Shown here one piece after another: positions 6,432-10,250 of a stretch of DNA of 10,250 nucleotides. How positions within the stretch are numbered: the first letter of the stretch is position 1; each line of letters begins with the position of its first letter. Under the pieces are notes generated by a model, which saw only the letters and a list, made by a program, of their open reading frames with translations, searched no databases and was not told the DNA's origin. Location of the stretch: NCBI GenBank assembly GCA_002364555.1, contig DEYM01000024.1, positions 1-10,250 of the forward strand. Reading direction: 5' to 3'. The translations under genes and the position numbers were made by a program. Source of the DNA: Phycisphaerales bacterium UBA3158. GTDB taxonomy: Bacteria; Planctomycetota; Phycisphaerae; Phycisphaerales; SM1A02.

Positions 6432-7877
6432 GTGGTTGGGCGATTCGGAACAATACTAGTGATGGTGATAGCTGGATTGAGTGTCTTGGCGAGTGCCGAG
6501 GAGCCTGATCCAAATCCTGCACCACAGGCGGATGGTACGAACGTCTGGTACGTCGGTAACAACACTCAGTATCCCGTTATCCAGGATGTCCTGGATGCCT
6601 GTGGTGACGGCGATGAAATCGTCGTGGCTGAAGGTCTGTACGTGGAAAGCCTCGAGATCGTCCGAAATGACGTGACGATTCGTCCCTGGTGCATGCCCAC
6701 AAGCCCCGCACCCACCTGGGCGGATGTGATCTTCTGGAACCCCACAGAGGGTTTCAACAATGCCAATGGCTATGCCATTCGAATAACCGGCGGCAACAAC
6801 ACCTATGTGGGACGTCCGCGGCAGGTGACCGAATTGAGCAATACCTTCTACCAGTCGCCGACCGAGGTCCAGCCAGGTGAGTTCAACCCCATCGGGCCAC
6901 CGGCCGATGTATCGGTTGTCAGTGCAGCCACGCATGTCTTCTTCAATCGTCCTGCCATGACATTCTGGAGTCGTTCGATCAACAACGTCGCGGTCTATTC
7001 GACGAATGGTCAGGGGACGTTCCAGGATTGCGATATCACATCGGAGAATGGATTCGGTGGTGGCGCCATGATCACCGGAGACGACAACACCACTCAGTTC
7101 GTCAACTGCGACTTCAGTTTCACGTTCGCAACCGGAAACCCTCTCGAGTTGGCCGATGGGACGTTCGGCCCTGAAGTCAATGTCGTCACCATCACTGGTG
7201 GTGCTCCCCAGTTCATGGATTGCGAGCTCATTGACAACCAGGCTGGTAGTTACGGCATCGTGTACGACGTGAACAGCCGGGCTCACTGGGATCGGTGCGA
7301 CTTCAGATCGAATGATGCACCAGCCTCCAATGGAACCTATCTTGCCGTTGGAAGTACGCCCACGTTCATGAGATCGACCTTCGAGGCCAATACATCCCTC
7401 ATGGGTACCGTCTATTGGGATTCGACCGGTGTGACGGGTCCGGACATGATGAACTTCAACAACTGCAACTTCGTGAACTGCTCCACTGCGGACCTCATGT
7501 ACGGTGGAGCCGTGATGGTCGCATGTGACGACTGCGAAGGAACTGCGCCTCAGGTGATGCTTTCACAATGCGGATTCCGAGGCAATCAAGGTCGGTCCAA
7601 TGCAACCGGCTGGGACCAATACGACATCTGGTCACCGTATTTTCCAAAGTTCCGTCTTGGAGCGGATCTGGATCTCATCAAGCCGGTCGTCATAACCCAA
7701 CTGGAGGGTGAGATCGATTCCGGTGATGTCAATGGAGACGGCCAGGTCGACACTGCGGACATCGAAGCACTCAACGAGTCGCTCGGCTCCTGCCAGTACG
7801 ATGGCGATTTCGATGGGCAGATCACGATTGATGATCTCCTGGGTGTCCTCGCCGTCTACGGCAGCCATTGCCCCTGA
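6432..7877 (+). CDS. Secreted right-handed beta-helix protein with C-terminal dockerin-like module (upstream paralogue)
   Basis: This is a 481-residue exported protein. Residues 1-22 are a signal peptide (VGRFGTILVMVIAGLSVLASA, then EEPDP). Residues 34-85 match the usual opening of pectin-lyase-like beta-helix proteins (YPVIQDVLDACGDGDEIVVAEGLYVESLEI). Coil repeats of the form F-x-x-C-[DEN]-[FLI] recur: FQDCDI (197), FVNCDF (223), FMDCEL (261), FNNCNF (342). FxxN and GGA motifs recall the repeats of chlamydial Pmp and related PVC proteins. Residues 431-481 are two EF-hand-like loops (DVNGDGQVDTAD and DGDFDGQITIDD) and DLLGVLAVYG, a dockerin-like ending widespread in Planctomycetes. No catalytic residues of pectate or pectin lyases can be identified, so a structural or adhesive role is as likely as polysaccharide cleavage. 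It starts with GTG and uses mixed Arg codons (4 CGA, 5 CGT, 4 CGG, 2 AGA), suggesting ordinary expression. Its paralogue is at 8670. Confidence 0.88.
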   Translation: MVGRFGTILVMVIAGLSVLASAEEPDPNPAPQADGTNVWYVGNNTQYPVIQDVLDACGDGDEIVVAEGLYVESLEIVRNDVTIRPWCMPTSPAPTWADVIFWNPTEGFNNANGYAIRITGGNNTYVGRPRQVTELSNTFYQSPTEVQPGEFNPIGPPADVSVVSAATHVFFNRPAMTFWSRSINNVAVYSTNGQGTFQDCDITSENGFGGGAMITGDDNTTQFVNCDFSFTFATGNPLELADGTFGPEVNVVTITGGAPQFMDCELIDNQAGSYGIVYDVNSRAHWDRCDFRSNDAPASNGTYLAVGSTPTFMRSTFEANTSLMGTVYWDSTGVTGPDMMNFNNCNFVNCSTADLMYGGAVMVACDDCEGTAPQVMLSQCGFRGNQGRSNATGWDQYDIWSPYFPKFRLGADLDLIKPVVITQLEGEIDSGDVNGDGQVDTADIEALNESLGSCQYDGDFDGQITIDDLLGVLAVYGSHCP

Positions 7878-7921
7878 TCGAGCCGACGGCTCGAGTATCG
7901 AATCAAATTCAGGTACCTATC

Positions 7922-7960
7922 AAGGCCCTCAGTCAGTTCAACTGCCTGAGGGCTTTTTCT
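7922..7960 (+). terminator. Strong Rho-independent terminator
   Basis: Forty-five bases after the stop of the first beta-helix gene, GCCCTCAG (7925-7932) pairs with CTGAGGGC (7946-7953). A T/C mismatch follows, then CAGTT (7934-7938) pairs with AACTG (7940-7944). TTTTTCT follows immediately. The stem extends outward by a G-T and two A-T pairs. This ends transcription before the second paralogue, so the two beta-helix genes should be separate units. Confidence 0.9.
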
Positions 7961-8657
7961 CAGGCTTCGCGTGATGTTGTGCTGTCGACCGCGCATGCAT
8001 CGGTTCGAGCATGGCGTGAAGCCACGCGGGCTCTGACGGCTTTCAGCAACGCTGTCCCGCGGGCTTGAGAATTCGCACTGAGTTCGCTCTGAGGATCAAG
8101 CAACAGCCGTATGCAAAGAAAGCGGAGTGCATTTATCGCATGCTGTTTATTGGCATTGATTTAGATCGTTTTAAAGGGCTTGTCTGTAGAAATTCAATCA
8201 ATGTGGCAAATAGATGTAACCGCATGTTAAACAAGACTTTAGAGGGAATACGAGTTATCCTGGTCCGATTTATCAACATGATCACAACTACTCGCCTCAG
8301 TTTCACAGCTTCTCCAGCTTGCCAAGGTAAGCAAGACGACGTGTCTTGAACGAGTTCTACCTCTTCCACATTGACGCGATAGAGATGTCATCAAGGCATT
8401 AAGTAAGCTTGATTGAGAAGGCAATCATGACTGTAAGATTTCTGATCGCGCCCCGATACTGGACGACGTAAGTCGCTTATTAGCATGGGGATGTGTATTG
8501 AAAACACTCTTGATTCGTACTGTGTAAACAGGTATTTATATCTGCTTGAACTTGTGGGGGGTTTCTTCCCTCTGAACATGTAAAGCCACTAAGTCCAGCC
8601 GCGGTGGTTGGCTTGGTAGACACAGTCAAGAGGTCATCTCTATGGAGAGGCCTCGAT
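7961..8657. other. Spacer between the two beta-helix genes
   Basis: About 700 bp without a supported gene. The first 100 bp or so are GC-rich with small inverted repeats (GCGTG-AAGC-CACGC at 8014-8027; CCCGCGGG at 8056-8063). The remainder to about 8580 is AT-richer. A frame at 8065-8349 starts with TTG, lacks a ribosome binding site and shows no protein family. A weak promoter possibility is TTGATT (8510-8515), 17 bp, TATTTA (8533-8538), which would give a leader of about 125 nt. CCAGCC (8595-8600) and GGTTGG (8606-8611) form a small leader hairpin with one G-T pair. Confidence 0.5.
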
Positions 8658-8662
8658 AGGAG
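8658..8662 (+). promoter_or_regulatory. Strong ribosome binding site for the ATG at 8670
   Basis: AGGAG, within AGGAGATGAG, lies 7 nt before ATG 8670, an ideal arrangement. The upstream paralogue has a weaker site and a GTG start, so the two genes differ in initiation strength. Confidence 0.75.
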
Positions 8663-8669
8663 ATGAGAG

Positions 8670-10148
8670 ATGAACATCGTTAAGACAACCGCCGCTATTG
8701 CGATCTTCGCATTTGCGGGAACAGCCATGGGTGAGCAGCCGGATCCAAATCCGCGTCCAAACTCAGATGGCACCAGCACCTGGTACGTTGGCAACAACAC
8801 CCAGTACCCAGTCATTCAGAACGTCCTGGACGCCTGTTCCGACGGCGATGAAATCGTCGTAACCGAAGGCCTCTACGTCGAGAGCCTTGAGATCGTCCGC
8901 AACGACGTGACACTTCGTCCTGTCGCTCTCGGAACTGCCACAACTGAAAAATGGGCCGATGTAAAGTTCTGGAACCCAACTGAAGGTTTCAACAACGCCA
9001 ATGGCTATGCCATCCGCATGACCGGTGGCAACAACACCTATGTTGGTCGTCCACGTCAGATCACGCAGCTGAGCAACGGTCTCGAAGTGGCCAACTCCGT
9101 TCCTGTCCTGAACAACACCGATCAGGGAACTAGCTCATGGGAAGAACAGCAGACTCAAACTCCAGCAGAAGTCTCCACCGGCTCCTCGGGTGTCGCACTT
9201 ACCTTCTGGAGTCGCTCCATTGACAACGTCGCTGTGTACTCCACAGACGGCAATGGTACTTTCCAGGACTGCTACATCACCTCCTCCAACGGTTTCGGTG
9301 GCGGCATCACCTGCACGGGTTCTGCCAACACGACTCAGTTCGTTGGTTGCAACCTGAATAGCACCTTCGCTACCGGTAACGCTCTGGCACTCGCCGACGG
9401 CACTACCGGTCCTGGCTGCAACGTCGTCACCATCACTGGTGGTGCACCTCAGTTCATGAGCTGCAAGATCGAAAGCAACATGGCTGGTTCATCCGGTATC
9501 GTCAACGATTCCGGCAGCAAGTCACGTTGGGACATGTGCGAGTTCAACGGAAACACTGCTCCTGCATCAGATGGCATGTACATGTGCTCAAGCAGCACGC
9601 CTGACTTCATGCGTAGCACGTTCGAATCCAACACCTCCAACATGGGTACGGTCTGTTGGGATGCAGCTGGTCAAGCTGGTCCTGACATGATGAACTTCAA
9701 TCGCTGCAACTTCATCAAGAACAACACGGCCAACTTCGGTGGTTCCGGTCAGATGTACGGCGGCGTTGCATACGTCCGCAACGCGACTGCTGGTGGAAAC
9801 CCACTGATCAACTTCTCCGGTTGTGGTGTTTCTGAGAACAACGGTGCAACTGCACCAACAGCCACCACATACGGTCTCGTCACTGGCGATATCGATTCGG
9901 ACTGGTTCCCACGATATCGAGTCGGCGATGATTTCCGTCTCGGTGCTGCCAGCTCTTACACCATCACTGATACGCCTGCCATCGTCAATCCTGGCGACAT
10001 GAACGGCGACGGTGCAATTGATGCATCCGACCTCAGCGAAATGCACGGCGTCCTGGGTACCTGCCATTACGATGGCGACCTCAGTGGCAACGTGAACATC
10101 GATGACCTTCTCGGTGTGCTCTCGGTATACGGTGGTACCTGCAACTGA
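8670..10148 (+). CDS. Secreted right-handed beta-helix protein with C-terminal dockerin-like module (downstream paralogue, likely highly expressed)
   Basis: This is a 492-residue exported protein. The signal peptide is residues 1-21 (MNIVKTTAAIAIFAFAGTAMG, then EQPDP). Residues 33-84 match 46 of 52 residues of the upstream paralogue's opening coils. Coil repeats include FQDCYI (198), FVGCNL (224), FMSCKI (262) and FNRCNF (343). It carries more Cys than the paralogue in the helix (for example C215, C250, C306, C329), consistent with extra disulfides outside the cell. Residues 442-492 are two EF-hand-like loops (DMNGDGAIDASD and DGDLSGNVNIDD) followed by DLLGVLSVYG, with Cys at 465 and 491 aligned to those of the paralogue. 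Arg codons are 7 CGT, 5 CGC and 2 CGA, with no CGG, AGA or AGG, and Asn is mostly AAC. With the strong ribosome binding site and terminator, this points to abundant expression, perhaps as a surface or matrix protein. No lyase catalytic residues are recognisable. Confidence 0.9.
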   Translation: MNIVKTTAAIAIFAFAGTAMGEQPDPNPRPNSDGTSTWYVGNNTQYPVIQNVLDACSDGDEIVVTEGLYVESLEIVRNDVTLRPVALGTATTEKWADVKFWNPTEGFNNANGYAIRMTGGNNTYVGRPRQITQLSNGLEVANSVPVLNNTDQGTSSWEEQQTQTPAEVSTGSSGVALTFWSRSIDNVAVYSTDGNGTFQDCYITSSNGFGGGITCTGSANTTQFVGCNLNSTFATGNALALADGTTGPGCNVVTITGGAPQFMSCKIESNMAGSSGIVNDSGSKSRWDMCEFNGNTAPASDGMYMCSSSTPDFMRSTFESNTSNMGTVCWDAAGQAGPDMMNFNRCNFIKNNTANFGGSGQMYGGVAYVRNATAGGNPLINFSGCGVSENNGATAPTATTYGLVTGDIDSDWFPRYRVGDDFRLGAASSYTITDTPAIVNPGDMNGDGAIDASDLSEMHGVLGTCHYDGDLSGNVNIDDLLGVLSVYGGTCN

Positions 10149-10186
10149 TGCAGTTATCGCAACGTCTACCGTTGCTATTTGATCTG

Positions 10187-10205
10187 TTGATCAAGTAGTG
10201 ATCAA
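10187..10205. repeat. Inverted repeat downstream of the second beta-helix gene
   Basis: TTGATCA (10187-10193) and TGATCAA (10199-10205) are exact complements around AGTAG, 38 bp after the stop and just before the terminator. It may be a 3'-end stabilising hairpin or a binding site. Confidence 0.45.
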
Positions 10206-10213
10206 GACAGCTC

Positions 10214-10249
10214 TCCCGACCCGCCTCTACGGCGGGGCGGGGTTTTTTT
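10214..10249 (+). terminator. Strong Rho-independent terminator at the window end
   Basis: CCCGACCCGCC (10215-10225) pairs with GGCGGGGCGGG (10231-10241) around a TCTAC loop, with a single A-G mismatch and an outer T-G pair. Seven T follow at 10243-10249. This is a textbook intrinsic terminator for the second beta-helix gene. Confidence 0.93.
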
Positions 10250-10250
10250 C

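Noticed and set aside
6456..7286. 276-residue minus-strand open frame inside the first beta-helix gene
   Set aside because: Long only because of the codon bias of the opposite gene; no ribosome binding site and no family features, while the plus strand has a signal peptide, coil repeats and the dockerin-like ending.
8001..8010. GGTTCGAGC resembling a tRNA T-loop
   Set aside because: The flanking bases do not form a 5-bp T-stem and no acceptor or anticodon arm can be built.
8065..8349. Possible 94-residue protein between the paralogues
   Set aside because: TTG start, no ribosome binding site, no family resemblance, AT-rich composition typical of the spacers here.

Overview
The window looks like chromosomal DNA of a planctomycete, most likely from the Phycisphaerae. 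This is inferred from three things. Two secreted beta-helix proteins end in a dockerin-like Ca-binding module with a 'DLLGVLxVYG' tail. One regulator joins a BldC/excisionase-type helix-turn-helix to a receiver domain. A large secreted prolyl-oligopeptidase-like protein completes the set. Spacers are long, base composition is moderate, and only some starts have a Shine-Dalgarno sequence, which fits the same group. There are no rRNA or tRNA genes, CRISPR arrays, transposases or phage genes.

Layout. (1) 1-984, minus strand: the N-terminal 328 residues of translation factor LepA/EF4, cut by the window edge. (2) 1066-2028, plus strand: an unrecognised membrane-anchored protein diverging from lepA across 81 bp, possibly leaderless. 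(3) 2029-2930: about 900 bp without a convincing gene, holding several small inverted repeats, an 18-bp tandem direct repeat and a candidate promoter. (4) 2931-3563 and 3608-5980, plus strand, 44 bp apart: a DNA-binding receiver-domain protein and a secreted 790-residue alpha/beta-hydrolase-like protein, probably one operon, ended by a 13-bp perfect stem-loop at 6019-6047. (5) 6048-6431: a gene-free spacer. (6) 6432-7877 and 8670-10148, plus strand: two paralogous secreted right-handed beta-helix proteins of 481 and 492 residues. Each is followed by its own Rho-independent terminator (7922-7960 and 10214-10249), and about 790 bp lies between them.

The most interesting points are active-site losses and a diverged duplication. 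The receiver domain has Asn where the phosphorylated Asp should be and Ala at the switch Thr/Ser. The hydrolase encoded right after it has Ala in place of the nucleophile Ser (G-Y-A-D-G) and probably lacks the catalytic His. Both members of this operon therefore look like non-catalytic versions of their families. In the beta-helix pair, the downstream copy has a strong ribosome binding site and a narrow CGT/CGC arginine codon choice typical of high expression. The upstream copy has a GTG start and mixed codons. The two proteins are nearly identical in the first coils but differ completely in one loop of about 40 residues.
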